The notes: generated by a model from the sequence alone, not told the origin. A DNA stretch of 38,665 nt from UBA685 sp002299005 (GCA_963966775.1 CAXAAH010000013.1:1-38665), one strand, 5' to 3'; shown: positions 8,841-17,552, counted from the stretch's first letter. A program made the numbers and translations.

Positions 8841-10244
8841 ATGTCATCATTTGATTTGATTGTCATTGGCGCAGGCCCTGGCGGCTATGTGTCTGCTATT
8901 CGTGCCGCACAATTGGGGATGAAAGTCGCTTGTGTTGATAAGCGCACAACATTGGGTGGCACTTGTTTGAATGTCGGTTGTATTCCCTCAAAAGCGTTGC
9001 TGAATAGCTCAGAGAAATATAGCGAGGCGGCCAGCGGTCATCTTGATGATATGGGCATTTCTTTTGGCAAAGTCGCGCTTGATTTGCCAGCGATGATGGC
9101 CTCAAAAGATAAGATCGTCAAAACGCTGACAGGCGGCATTGATATGCTGTTTGCCAAGAATAAGGTCACGCGCCTCACAGGTACCGCACAGGTATCTGCC
9201 AAAGGTGAGGTGACGCTAACAGATGGCCCTGATAAGGGTGTCTATAAGACTGAGCGTGTTTTGATTGCCTCTGGCTCTGTGCCGACAAGCCTGCCGAATG
9301 TTGAGATTGATGAAGAAAAAATTGTCTCATCAACAGGCGCGCTGGCGCTTAATGAGGTGCCAAAGAAATTGGTCGTCATCGGCGCTGGTTATATTGGCCT
9401 TGAGATGGGCTGTGTCTGGAAGCGTCTTGGCGCTGAGGTTGAGGTGGTTGAGTTTTTGCCGCGTATCCTGCCTGGTATGGATAGTGAAGTGGCAACGAAA
9501 TTTAAGTCACTGATGGAAAAGCAAGGCCTGTCATTCCAGCTTTCAACCGCTGTGAAAGCTGCCAAAAAGACAAAGAAGGGCGTCACGCTAACCGTCACAG
9601 ATGCCGATGGTAGCAATGAGCGTGAAATCGCTTGTGATGTCGCGCTTGTATCTGTGGGCCGCAAGGCGGCAACCGAGGCTTTGGGTCTTGATACGCTTGG
9701 TGTCGCCCTATCGGAACGTGGCCAGATTTTGGTGGATGAAGATTTTGAAACCAATATCGAAGGCATTTTTGCCATTGGTGATGTGATTGAAGGCCCGATG
9801 CTTGCGCATAAGGCAGAAGAAGATGGTGTCGCCGCGGTTGAGATTATGGCAGGCATGGCAGGTCATGTGGATTATGATCATGTCCCTGGCATCGTCTATA
9901 CAAGCCCTGAGGTCGCAACGCTTGGGATGACGGAAGAGGCGCTAAAAGACGCTGGTATTGAGTATAATAAGGGCAGCTTCCCTTTCCTTGCCAATAGCCG
10001 TGCCAAAGCAACAGGCAACACAGATGGCTTTGTGAAGATGCTTGCTTGTGCCAAGACGGATAAGGTTTTGGGTGTCCATATCATCGGCCATGAGGCAGGG
10101 ACGCTTATTCATGAATGTGCCACGGCGATGGCCTTTGGTGCCTCATCAGAAGATATCGCACGCACATGCCACGGTCATCCAACGATGAATGAAGCGGTCA
10201 AAGAAGCGGCGCTTGCGGTTGATAAGCGCGCGATTCATATCTAG
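8841..10244 (+). CDS. lpd: Dihydrolipoyl dehydrogenase (E3)
   Basis: FAD flavoprotein that reoxidises dihydrolipoamide and reduces NAD+. The 467-aa protein has the FAD motif GAGPGGY near residue 9, the redox-active disulfide Cys42-Cys47 in TCLNVGCIPSK, the NAD-binding GAGYIGLEMG around 181, and the catalytic His446-Glu451 pair in HPTMNE near the C-terminus. An AGGAG site lies in the sucB tail. Being last in suc order, it is the E3 dedicated to the 2-oxoglutarate complex, although it may also serve pyruvate dehydrogenase or glycine cleavage if no other copy exists. It converges on xerC with a 12-bp gap. Confidence 0.97.
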   Translation: MSSFDLIVIGAGPGGYVSAIRAAQLGMKVACVDKRTTLGGTCLNVGCIPSKALLNSSEKYSEAASGHLDDMGISFGKVALDLPAMMASKDKIVKTLTGGIDMLFAKNKVTRLTGTAQVSAKGEVTLTDGPDKGVYKTERVLIASGSVPTSLPNVEIDEEKIVSSTGALALNEVPKKLVVIGAGYIGLEMGCVWKRLGAEVEVVEFLPRILPGMDSEVATKFKSLMEKQGLSFQLSTAVKAAKKTKKGVTLTVTDADGSNEREIACDVALVSVGRKAATEALGLDTLGVALSERGQILVDEDFETNIEGIFAIGDVIEGPMLAHKAEEDGVAAVEIMAGMAGHVDYDHVPGIVYTSPEVATLGMTEEALKDAGIEYNKGSFPFLANSRAKATGNTDGFVKMLACAKTDKVLGVHIIGHEAGTLIHECATAMAFGASSEDIARTCHGHPTMNEAVKEAALAVDKRAIHI

Positions 10245-10256
10245 CATTTTGGCTGA

Positions 10257-11171
10257 TTAAGATTTTGAACGGGGGTGCGTGTTATCATGCACCTCTTTTA
10301 AGCGCGCTGTATCAATATGGGTATAGCGCTGGGTGGTCGACAGGCTGGCATGGCCAAGCAATTGTTGGATAGCCCGCAAATCCCCCCCACCTGATAATAA
10401 TGATGTCGCAAAAGCATGGCGCAAGGCGTGCGGTGTTGTATGGGCAGGCAAATTGGCGGCATGGCGCAAGGTCTCAACACATCTTTGCACCGCGCGCGGG
10501 CCAAGCGCATTGCCTCTGCTTGATAAAAATAACGGGGCGACAGGATCGCCCGCTATCGGCATGCCAGACGGCCGCGCTTCTAGATAGGCATTGACCGCGA
10601 CAGGGATGATTGGCAAGAGGGGGACTTCGCGCATTTTGCCGCCCTTGCCTGTAAAGCGGAGCCATGCGCCAAGCGGCAAGTCAGCCGTTGTTAAAGACAG
10701 CGCTTCTGATAGGCGCAAGCCTGCGCCATAAAGCAAGAGCAAGATGGCATAATCACGCTGTTTCTGCCACGGATCGCCCTTTGCCTGTGCAAGGGCTGTG
10801 AGCATATTATTTGTTTGATCAGCCGAGAGGGCCTTTGGCAGGGGCGCGGCACTTTTGGGCGCTTTCATCCAGCTGAGATCAGGGATATCAGCCGCCTTAT
10901 GACGCACGCCATAATGATAATAGGAGCGCAGCGTAGAGATACGACGTGCGATGGTGGTACGGGCAAGGCCGCGGGCCTGTAATTGGGCAAGATAGCGTCT
11001 GAACAACGCGCGTGTGGGCGGCAAGGCTGGTTGGCCTTCCTGTGCAAGAAAGCTGGTATAATCTTCTAAATCGCGTTGATAGGCGAGAAGCGTATTTTCA
11101 GGATAACGACGCTCTTGGGCAAGGAAGGCGAGCCAATCTTGGTGCCAATCCATCGCGGCTAATCCTGTCAT
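10257..11171 (-). CDS. xerC: Tyrosine recombinase XerC
   Basis: Site-specific tyrosine recombinase that, with XerD, resolves chromosome dimers at dif. The 304-aa protein has an N-terminal SAM-like core-binding domain (about residues 8-95) and a catalytic domain. The catalytic set is visible: Arg153 (GAGLRLSEAL), a beta-hairpin Lys in TGKGGKMREVP, His248 and Arg251 (HALRHAFA), His274 (LLGHASLSTT) and the nucleophile Tyr283 (TQRYTH). The start at 11171 has GAGGG at a good distance; an internal ATG at 11153 is the alternative. Position beside the DUF484 gene, tal and priA is the usual alphaproteobacterial neighbourhood and supports XerC rather than a phage integrase. Confidence 0.92.
   Translation of the reverse strand: MTGLAAMDWHQDWLAFLAQERRYPENTLLAYQRDLEDYTSFLAQEGQPALPPTRALFRRYLAQLQARGLARTTIARRISTLRSYYHYGVRHKAADIPDLSWMKAPKSAAPLPKALSADQTNNMLTALAQAKGDPWQKQRDYAILLLLYGAGLRLSEALSLTTADLPLGAWLRFTGKGGKMREVPLLPIIPVAVNAYLEARPSGMPIAGDPVAPLFLSSRGNALGPRAVQRCVETLRHAANLPAHTTPHALRHAFATSLLSGGGDLRAIQQLLGHASLSTTQRYTHIDTARLKEVHDNTHPRSKS
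10274..10300 (+). terminator. Possible terminator after lpd, inside the xerC 3' end
   Basis: An 8-bp stem ggtgcgtg (10274-10281) / catgcacc (10286-10293) with one G-T pair and a 4-nt loop is followed by tctttta. In the plus direction this could end the suc-lpd transcript. It overlaps the last codons of convergent xerC. The T run is short, so this is moderate evidence. Confidence 0.45.
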
Positions 11172-11186
11172 CAGCCCGCCCTCATG

Positions 11187-11960
11187 CTAGCGTGTTTCGG
11201 TGATGGCACCTGTGATAGATGGTGCCTCGATAAGCGATAATAAACAGACCCCGACCATCTCTGATAGATGCAAGAGGAGCGCGCGGCCTTTGCCTTGCAC
11301 AAAGCTGTCACCATCGCGCCCGCCCAATACCAATAAAGAGCCAGCAATAGGGGCTGGCAATTGATCAGGTAGACGCATCATGGCCACTGATTCTGCATTT
11401 GATTCGGCCTGTGAGTCTGCCTGCGAGTCTGCCTGTGTTTCTGCCTCTGATTCGGGCGCCATGTCATTTGGGCCATTCATCAGCGATAAGAGCGTTTTCT
11501 CTGGCGGGCCCATCTTGATGACCTCATCACCCATAAGCGTATCGATGACCGCCTTATCAAGCGTCAAAAAGCCAAGTGATTCGGCATCAGGGATAGCATC
11601 GCGCCGCGCCATGATGAGATGGGCGCTGGCTAGGCCAAAGATAAGGGGCAATTCTTCTTGCACCATTTGGGCAAAGCCCGTTAGCTCATTACAAGCAAGA
11701 AAGCCCAAGGTGGCGAGGTGTAATTCTTGCCAATGCAGCATATTTTCCGCCGCGACGGTCAGTAATGTCTGATTGGTCTTGGTCGCACGCCGTGCCTCTT
11801 GGCGCGCTTTTGAGGCGATTTTAGATGTCACATCGATCACATTCGGGCGCGATGTGACATCTGGAAATTGAAGGCCGCTGGCACGTAAAGCTGCCTGATG
11901 GGTCACAAGGAAATCAGGATGATCTGCCAAATAAGCGAGTATTTTTTTATCATCCATCAT
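11187..11960 (-). CDS. DUF484 family protein (GAF-like)
   Basis: Uncharacterised DUF484 protein, a GAF-like family commonly encoded just before xerC in proteobacteria; no biochemical function is assigned. The 257-aa sequence opens with the family signature (ILAYLADHPDFLVTH, about residues 7-21), continues with a basic helical segment (about 47-63) and then the GAF-like part. An acidic low-complexity insert of A-(D/E)-S-(Q/N) tetrapeptides (about 171-191) interrupts it and is encoded by 12-bp tandem repeats. Translation could begin at either of two adjacent ATGs (11960 or 11957). It ends 15 bp before xerC, so the two are very likely cotranscribed. Confidence 0.85.
   Translation of the reverse strand: MMDDKKILAYLADHPDFLVTHQAALRASGLQFPDVTSRPNVIDVTSKIASKARQEARRATKTNQTLLTVAAENMLHWQELHLATLGFLACNELTGFAQMVQEELPLIFGLASAHLIMARRDAIPDAESLGFLTLDKAVIDTLMGDEVIKMGPPEKTLLSLMNGPNDMAPESEAETQADSQADSQAESNAESVAMMRLPDQLPAPIAGSLLVLGGRDGDSFVQGKGRALLLHLSEMVGVCLLSLIEAPSITGAITETR
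11389..11448. repeat. In-frame 12-bp tandem repeat inside the DUF484 gene
   Basis: Five imperfect 12-bp units (starting 11389, 11401, 11413, 11425, 11437; core gagtctgcctgc) encode a repeated acidic/Ser/Gln tetrapeptide on the minus strand. The length preserves frame and probably forms a flexible linker. Confidence 0.8.
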
Positions 11961-11982
11961 GTCTATTCATCTCGTGATTCGT

Positions 11983-12042
11983 CCTATTACGGTATGGCCT
12001 ATTATGGTATGGCCTATTATAGGATTGCCTATTACAGGATAG
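11983..12042. repeat. Four 15-bp tandem repeats over the tal stop codon
   Basis: Units start at 11983, 11998, 12013 and 12028 (consensus cctattatggtatgg, last two copies diverged to aggattg/aggatag endings). The tal stop (minus strand TAA, 12032-12034) lies in the fourth unit. Because the unit is 15 bp, each copy repeats the stop codons in the same frame. Confidence 0.88.
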
Positions 12043-12685
12043 ATTGCCCTGTCTTTTCCCAATCAGCCAAAAAGGCCTTAAGGCCGCTATCTGTTAGCGG
12101 GTGATGATACATCTTGTCCAAAATTGACGGCGGCAATGTCACAACATCCGCGCCCATCAAGGCCGCATCAACCACATGTTGCGGGCCTCTTGCTGAGGCG
12201 ACAAGCACTTCTGTATCGAAATCATAATTATCATAGAGTGTGCAAATCTCTTGGATAAGGTTCATGCCATCTTGGCCCAAATCATCCAAGCGACCCACGA
12301 AAGGTGAGATGAAAGACGCGCCTGCTTTGGCGGCAAGCAATGCTTGTGCGGCTGAGAAGCACAAGGTCACATTCACCATGATGCCTTGGTCTGATAATGT
12401 CTTACAGACTTTGAGACCATCCACCGTTAGCGGCACTTTTACGGCAACATTATCTGCCAAATCAGCAAGCTTTAGGCCTTCTTTTAGCATGGTGTCATAA
12501 TCAGTGGCTGTGACTTCGGCGCTTACAGGGCCTGTGACTTCGGCGCAAATCTCTTTGATGGTCGCCAGAATGTCAGAGCTTGATTTCGCGATGAGTGACG
12601 GGTTTGTTGTTACCCCATCAACCATGCCAGTTGGCGCAAGGCGCTTAATTTCGGAAATGTCAGCTGTATCGAGGAAAATTTTCAT
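12032..12685 (-). CDS. tal: Transaldolase (TalC/FSA family)
   Basis: Class I aldolase of the short transaldolase/fructose-6-phosphate aldolase family, acting in the pentose phosphate pathway. The 217-aa protein has the Schiff-base lysine Lys83 in NVAVKVPLT and the early GVTTNPSLI motif. Two positions are thought to separate true transaldolases from fructose-6-phosphate aldolase: Glu57 (SAEV, where FSA has Gln) and Phe129 (SPFVGRLDD, where FSA has Tyr). Both point to transaldolase, although automatic annotation may label it fsa. An AAGG site lies 9 nt before the ATG. It is the first gene of a minus-strand group with the DUF484 gene and xerC and is divergent from priA. Confidence 0.93.
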   Translation of the reverse strand: MKIFLDTADISEIKRLAPTGMVDGVTTNPSLIAKSSSDILATIKEICAEVTGPVSAEVTATDYDTMLKEGLKLADLADNVAVKVPLTVDGLKVCKTLSDQGIMVNVTLCFSAAQALLAAKAGASFISPFVGRLDDLGQDGMNLIQEICTLYDNYDFDTEVLVASARGPQHVVDAALMGADVVTLPPSILDKMYHHPLTDSGLKAFLADWEKTGQSIL

Positions 12686-12741
12686 AATCTATTGCCTTTG
12701 ATGCTTGCGCCCATTGATGTTTGGCGATGAGCGACCCATTA

Positions 12742-12771
12742 TTGATGGTCTTAGCGGTTGAATTTATTATA
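12742..12771 (+). promoter_or_regulatory. priA promoter, overlapping a possible tal promoter
   Basis: In the tal-priA divergent gap, TTGATG (12742-12747) is followed after 17 bp by TATTAT (12765-12770), a good sigma-70-type match for priA about 40 bp before the first ATG. On the opposite strand the same bases give a perfect TATAAT (12766-12771) for tal, though its -35 (TTACAG, 12790-12795, 18-bp spacing) is poor. Confidence 0.5.
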
Positions 12772-12807
12772 TCAGAGGCTGGTATTTTGCTGTAACCTGC
12801 CCCCCAT

Positions 12808-15159
12808 ATGCTCGCTCAAAAATACGTTTCCTTAGGCAGCAAGGCAAGCCCAATCATCATGCAAGACAATAAGTCAGCCCCGAAATCAGAAAAACCAGCC
12901 ACTGGCGCGCAGAATTCACAACGCCTTGGGGCAGATATATCTGAAATTGTGCAGGTCGCTGTGCCTTTGCCCGTTCGGCAAAAGGGCGCGCTTTGTTATG
13001 ATTATGGGGTGCCAAAGGGGCTAAAGGTGACGGTTGGCACGATTGTTGAGGTGCCACTTGGCAAGCGGCATGTTTGGGGGCTGGTGCTGGCAGATGCGCC
13101 GTCTGGTGAGGTGCGCCTCGACAGGCTAAAGATGATTGCCTCTATCGCGGATTTACCGCCTCTTTCAGCCACGCATTTACAGTTTTTATCGCTGGTCTCT
13201 GATTGGACGATGGCACCTTTTGGGATGGTGATGCGGATGATGCTATCGACCCCCAAAGCGCATTTACCGCCGCCAACACGCGTGATTTATACCTATCCTG
13301 AGGCGATTCCCTCAACCGCTAACATCACGCCGAAAAGAGCGCGGGTGCTGGAATTTGTCCAAGAAGGCCATGCGATGGGCGGCCAAGATTTGGCGCGTCA
13401 TACAGGCGTGTCTCCTGCGGTGATAAAGACGATGGCAGAGACAGGCCTGCTGAGGCGCCAAGAGATCGCCGCAGATGAGGGGCTGGCCTATTCTGATAAG
13501 GGCCCTGATGAGCGTGGTTTTGCGCTGGTTGATCTCTCAGATGAACAGCAACAAGCCGCCGATGAGATGGGCCGCTTTTTGGATAGGGGCTATTCAGCGC
13601 ATCTGTTGGATGGTGTCACAGGCTCTGGCAAGACAGAGGTCTATTTTGCGCTGGTAGCGAAAATGATGGCGGCGCGTAAACAAGTGCTGATTCTGTTGCC
13701 AGAGATTGCGCTGACAGCCGCATGGCAAGCGCGTTTCGAAGCGCGGTTTGGCCTCAAGCCGCTTATCTGGCATAGCTCTGTTTCCGCCAGCAGGCGGCGG
13801 GCGCTATGGCGTGCTTGCTTGATGGGTGAGCCTGTGATTGTGGTCGGCGCACGCTCCGCCCTGTTCCTGCCATTTAGCAACCTTGCTTTGATCATCGTTG
13901 ATGAAGAGCATGAAAATTCCTTTAAGCAAGAAGATATGGTGATCTATCAAGCGCGTGATATGGCGGTGATGCGGGGCCATATTGAAAAAATACCTGTGGT
14001 GATGGCAACCGCGACCCCGTCTCTTGAAACATGGGTGAATGCTGGCCAAGGGGCGCGCCAAGATACAGGCGATGGTGCGCGCTATCATCATTGGCGTCTG
14101 ACGGCGCGCGCTGGGGCGGCCACGATGCCTGCGATTAAGATGATTGATTTGAAAAAAGACAGGCCACCTGCGGGGCGCTGGTTATCGGCTGAATTGGCAG
14201 AGGCGATAAAGACTTGCCTCGCAGATGGTAAGCAAGCCTTGCTGTTCCTAAATCGCCGCGGCTATGCGCCCTTGTCGATTTGTGAGGCGTGCGGCACCAA
14301 AGCCAAATGCACATCATGCGATTCGTGGCTTGTCACACACCGCTTGAGCGGCTCGCGCCAATGTCATCATTGCGGCTTCCGCCAGCCTTTGCGCAATCAA
14401 TGCGATGAATGTGGCACGCAAGATCAAATGCGCGCTTATGGGCCGGGGGTTGAGCGTGTCGCAGAAGAGGTGGGCCAGCTTTTTGAAGAGGCGCGTATTT
14501 GCATCTTATCATCTGATACCGCCGCCAATCCTGCGGTCGCACAAGAGATGATTCGCTCTATTACCGATGGCGAGGTTGATATTGTCATCGGCACACAAAT
14601 GGCGGCCAAGGGGCATCATTTTCCGCAATTAACGCTGGTCGGGATTGTGGATGCTGATTTTGGTTTGGCAGGCGGTGATTTGCGCGCGGCTGAACGCACC
14701 TATCAGATGCTATCACAAGCCTCTGGCAGGGCAGGGCGCGGGGCCGATGAAGGTGTTGCTTATTTGCAAAGCTATGAGCCAGATAATGCGGTTTTCAAGG
14801 CGCTATCTTCAGGAGACCGTGATGCGTTTCTTGATCTTGAGACAGATATGCGCCAAGCGGCAATGATGCCGCCTTTTGGCAGGCTAGCGGCGGTGATTCT
14901 CTCTGGTGAAAATGAGGCAGATGTTGAGGCACAAGCAAAGCGCCTTGGCGGATTGCGGCCCAATTACCGTGATGTGTCTATCTTTGGGCCAACGCCGGCG
15001 CCGATTGCGCGTATCAGGGGGCGGTATCGCATGCGGTTTTTGGTGCGGGCACCGCGCGCGGTTCATTTGCAAGAGATTTTGTCACAATGGCTTGATGATG
15101 TACGAATCCCTAGTCAAATCTATCTGCAAATTGATATTGATCCCTATAGTTTCATGTAA
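12808..15159 (+). CDS. priA: Primosomal replication protein N' (PriA helicase)
   Basis: Superfamily 2 3'-5' helicase that restarts collapsed replication forks. At 783 aa from the first ATG it has the N-terminal DNA-binding domain (VAVPLPVRQKGALCYDYGVP), Walker A GVTGSGKTE (about 269-277), the DEEH box (about 365-368), a zinc region with eight cysteines (C-x2-C pairs between about 492 and 535) and C-terminal motifs VIGTQMAAKGHHFP and QASGRAGRG. The start is uncertain: the first ATG has no visible ribosome site, and a second in-frame ATG at 12859 would remove 17 residues not needed by the family. The gene is divergent from tal and lies upstream of the ATP synthase operon. Confidence 0.96.
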   Translation: MLAQKYVSLGSKASPIIMQDNKSAPKSEKPATGAQNSQRLGADISEIVQVAVPLPVRQKGALCYDYGVPKGLKVTVGTIVEVPLGKRHVWGLVLADAPSGEVRLDRLKMIASIADLPPLSATHLQFLSLVSDWTMAPFGMVMRMMLSTPKAHLPPPTRVIYTYPEAIPSTANITPKRARVLEFVQEGHAMGGQDLARHTGVSPAVIKTMAETGLLRRQEIAADEGLAYSDKGPDERGFALVDLSDEQQQAADEMGRFLDRGYSAHLLDGVTGSGKTEVYFALVAKMMAARKQVLILLPEIALTAAWQARFEARFGLKPLIWHSSVSASRRRALWRACLMGEPVIVVGARSALFLPFSNLALIIVDEEHENSFKQEDMVIYQARDMAVMRGHIEKIPVVMATATPSLETWVNAGQGARQDTGDGARYHHWRLTARAGAATMPAIKMIDLKKDRPPAGRWLSAELAEAIKTCLADGKQALLFLNRRGYAPLSICEACGTKAKCTSCDSWLVTHRLSGSRQCHHCGFRQPLRNQCDECGTQDQMRAYGPGVERVAEEVGQLFEEARICILSSDTAANPAVAQEMIRSITDGEVDIVIGTQMAAKGHHFPQLTLVGIVDADFGLAGGDLRAAERTYQMLSQASGRAGRGADEGVAYLQSYEPDNAVFKALSSGDRDAFLDLETDMRQAAMMPPFGRLAAVILSGENEADVEAQAKRLGGLRPNYRDVSIFGPTPAPIARIRGRYRMRFLVRAPRAVHLQEILSQWLDDVRIPSQIYLQIDIDPYSFM

Positions 15160-15275
15160 ATTCGCAAAAAGCGGCGCATGCGGCACTTTGGACGCGCCTT
15201 CTTACTTGCCTTTCTGGCAGGGGTGTGATACTTCCCACATGCAAAATGAGGGACTTATGATGTGCCGCTTTTCTG

Positions 15276-15290
15276 ACCGGCCTTGCCGGT
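15276..15290. repeat. Small hairpin in the priA-atpH gap
   Basis: The 258-bp gap 15160-15417 holds a perfect 6-bp stem accggc/gccggt with a 3-nt loop and no T run after it. A -10-like TATAAG occurs at 15330-15335 without a convincing -35, so I cannot place the atp promoter. Nothing else is recognisable here. Confidence 0.35.
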
Positions 15291-15417
15291 GTGATACAGC
15301 TGACAATGATAAGCGCTCCGTTTTTGAGATATAAGCTGCGGTAAAGCTTTTTTGAGAGATGGTATTTCATCTCGCATAGCGAAGCTGGACGCAACCTTGC
15401 AATGAGGGATGGTACAA

Positions 15418-15972
15418 GTGAGCTCTGTTACAACAGGTCTGGCAGCCAGATATGCTGGCGCCCTTTATGATTTAGCCCATGATGCCAAGGCAGTGGATGC
15501 TGTTTTGAGCGATCTTGAGGCTCTTGGCACGTTAATTTCTGAAAATGCTGATTTGGCACGCCTTATCACATCGCCTGTTATTGGCCGCTCTGAGCAAATG
15601 AGCGCGATGACAGCGATTTTGGAAAAAGCTGGTGCCAACACATTAACAGTCAAATTTATCGGTGCAGTGGCAGATAATGGGCGTCTTTTCGCTCTGTCAC
15701 GCATCACACAGAATTTCGTTGAGCTGGTCGCCAAAAAGCGCGGCCAAGTCTCAGCCGAAGTGGTATCAGCTGTGGCGCTTGATAAAGAGCGTCAAAAGCT
15801 GGTCGAACAAAGCGTTGCCAAAATTGCTGGTAGCGACAAATTATCTCTTTCGATGCGCGTTGACCCGTCCTTAATTGGCGGTCTTGTAGTGCGTATCGGC
15901 TCTCGTATGATTGATACGTCGATCAAAACAAAACTAAACCGGCTTGAAGCCGCTATGAAGGGTGTTGCGTGA
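15418..15972 (+). CDS. atpH: F1 ATP synthase subunit delta
   Basis: Delta subunit (OSCP homologue) of the F1Fo ATP synthase, linking the F1 catalytic head to the peripheral stalk. The family N-terminus (LAARYAGALYDLAHDAKAVD) and the C-terminal RVDPSLIGGLVVRIGSRMIDTSIKTKL signature are clear. Two starts are possible. The ATG at 15409 abuts the GAGGG ribosome site (15404-15408), leaving no spacer; the GTG at 15418 has the same site at an 8-9 nt spacing and gives a normal N-terminus of about 184 aa, so I prefer it. It is the first gene of the five-gene F1 operon; its stop overlaps the atpA start (TGATG). Confidence 0.94.
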   Translation: MSSVTTGLAARYAGALYDLAHDAKAVDAVLSDLEALGTLISENADLARLITSPVIGRSEQMSAMTAILEKAGANTLTVKFIGAVADNGRLFALSRITQNFVELVAKKRGQVSAEVVSAVALDKERQKLVEQSVAKIAGSDKLSLSMRVDPSLIGGLVVRIGSRMIDTSIKTKLNRLEAAMKGVA

Positions 15973-17507
15973 TGGATATCCGTGCAGCTGAGATTTCTGC
16001 GATTCTCAAGGATCAAATTGCTAACTTCGGTTCAGAAGCTGAAGTAGCCGAAGTGGGTCGTGTACTATCTGTTGGGGATGGTATCGCTCGTGTCTATGGT
16101 CTGGACAATGTTCAGGCTGGTGAAATGGTCGAATTCGACGGTGGCGTCAAAGGGATGGCACTGAACCTTGAATCAGATAATGTTGGTATCGTTATCTTCG
16201 GGGATGACCGTGGCATTAGAGAAGGCGATGTTGTACGTCGTACGGCCTCTATTGTGGATACGCCAGTTGGTAAGGGCTTGCTAGGCCGCGTTGTTGACGC
16301 GCTAGGTAACCCAATTGACGGCAAAGGCCCGCTTGAAGACGTCAACCGCACACGTGTTGAAGTCAAAGCGCCTGGCATTATGCCTCGCCAATCAGTGCAT
16401 GAGCCAATGCAAACAGGCCTTAAGGCGATTGATAGCCTTATCCCTGTTGGTCGTGGCCAGCGTGAATTGATTATTGGTGACCGCCAAACAGGTAAAACAG
16501 CGATTGCTATCGATGCGTTCATTAACCAAAAAGCAACAAATGATGCCGCTGGTGATGATGCGTCAAAGAAGCTTTTCTGTATCTTTGTTGCGGTTGGCCA
16601 AAAGCGTTCAACCGTTGCACAGATTGTGCGCACGCTAGAAGAAAACGGCGCGATGGAATATTCAATTGTTGTGGCCGCCACAGCATCTGATCCAGCACCG
16701 ATGCAGTTCTTGGCACCATTTACAGCCGCTGCGATGGGCGAATATTTCCGTGATAACGGCATGCACGCGCTTGTGGTTTATGATGATCTCTCAAAGCAAG
16801 CTGTGGCTTATCGTCAGATGTCATTGCTTCTTCGTCGTCCTCCAGGGCGTGAAGCGTATCCTGGTGACGTATTCTTCTTGCACTCACGCCTTCTTGAGCG
16901 TGCGGCGAAATTGAATGCGGATAATGGTTCAGGGTCTCTTACCGCTTTGCCAGTGATTGAAACACAGGCAGGTGACTTGTCTGCTTATATTCCAACAAAT
17001 GTGATTTCAATCACAGATGGCCAGATCTTCCTGGAAACGGAATTGTTCTATAAGGGTATTCGCCCGGCTGTGAACGTTGGTCTGTCAGTGTCTCGTGTGG
17101 GTTCAGCCGCGCAGATTAAAGCGATGAAGCAGGTTGCTGGTTCTATCAAGCTTGAATTGGCGCAATATCGTGAAATGGCTGCGTTTGCGCAGTTCGCTTC
17201 AGACATGGATGCCTCAACACGCCAGCTCCTAGAGCGCGGTGCGCGTTTGACTGAATTGTTGAAGCAACCACAATATTCACCTTTGACTGTTGAAGAGCAG
17301 GTTGTTGTTATCTTCGCCGGTGTGAAGGGCTATTTGGATGCGTATCCAGTATCTGATGTTGGTCGTTTCGAAGCTGGTCTGATGGAACATATCCATAGCG
17401 CAGGCAAGGATATCTTGAAGACAATCCGTGAAGAGCAAAAGCTCTCTGACGAAACAGAAGCGAAATTGCGTGCTGAAATCGAAACTTTTGCAAAGTCATT
17501 TGCATAA
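15972..17507 (+). CDS. atpA: F1 ATP synthase subunit alpha
   Basis: Non-catalytic nucleotide-binding subunit of the F1 hexamer. The 511-aa protein begins MDIRAAEISAILKDQI and has Walker A GDRQTGKT at residues 169-176. The C-terminal half contains the arginine-finger region SVSRVGSAAQIKAMKQVAG. The ATG at 15972 overlaps the atpH TGA by one base, and a GTG three bases earlier is unnecessary. Operon order delta-alpha-gamma-beta-epsilon without Fo genes is the normal alphaproteobacterial arrangement, in which the a, c, b and b' subunits are encoded elsewhere. Confidence 0.98.
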   Translation: MDIRAAEISAILKDQIANFGSEAEVAEVGRVLSVGDGIARVYGLDNVQAGEMVEFDGGVKGMALNLESDNVGIVIFGDDRGIREGDVVRRTASIVDTPVGKGLLGRVVDALGNPIDGKGPLEDVNRTRVEVKAPGIMPRQSVHEPMQTGLKAIDSLIPVGRGQRELIIGDRQTGKTAIAIDAFINQKATNDAAGDDASKKLFCIFVAVGQKRSTVAQIVRTLEENGAMEYSIVVAATASDPAPMQFLAPFTAAAMGEYFRDNGMHALVVYDDLSKQAVAYRQMSLLLRRPPGREAYPGDVFFLHSRLLERAAKLNADNGSGSLTALPVIETQAGDLSAYIPTNVISITDGQIFLETELFYKGIRPAVNVGLSVSRVGSAAQIKAMKQVAGSIKLELAQYREMAAFAQFASDMDASTRQLLERGARLTELLKQPQYSPLTVEEQVVVIFAGVKGYLDAYPVSDVGRFEAGLMEHIHSAGKDILKTIREEQKLSDETEAKLRAEIETFAKSFA

Positions 17508-17552
17508 AGCTTTTGGTGAACGTAGCAATCAGATAGGGCTGGAGACAACTCG

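Noticed and set aside
11184..11198. 15-bp exact match (inverted) to 34926-34940, gaaacacgctagcat
   Set aside because: A single 15-bp match between two places in a 38-kb window is about what chance predicts, and the DUF484 copy is coding.
15167..15272. Complementary aaaagcggc and gccgctttt flanking the post-priA region
   Set aside because: The arms are 88 bp apart with no supporting structure between them; probably chance.
14906..15334. A 142-codon plus-strand frame crossing the priA end
   Set aside because: It overlaps the priA C-terminal domain in another frame and resembles no protein family.
16112..16762. A 216-codon open frame antisense to atpA
   Set aside because: It lies wholly inside the highly conserved atpA reading frame and has a shadow-type composition (Ser/Arg/Pro/Thr).
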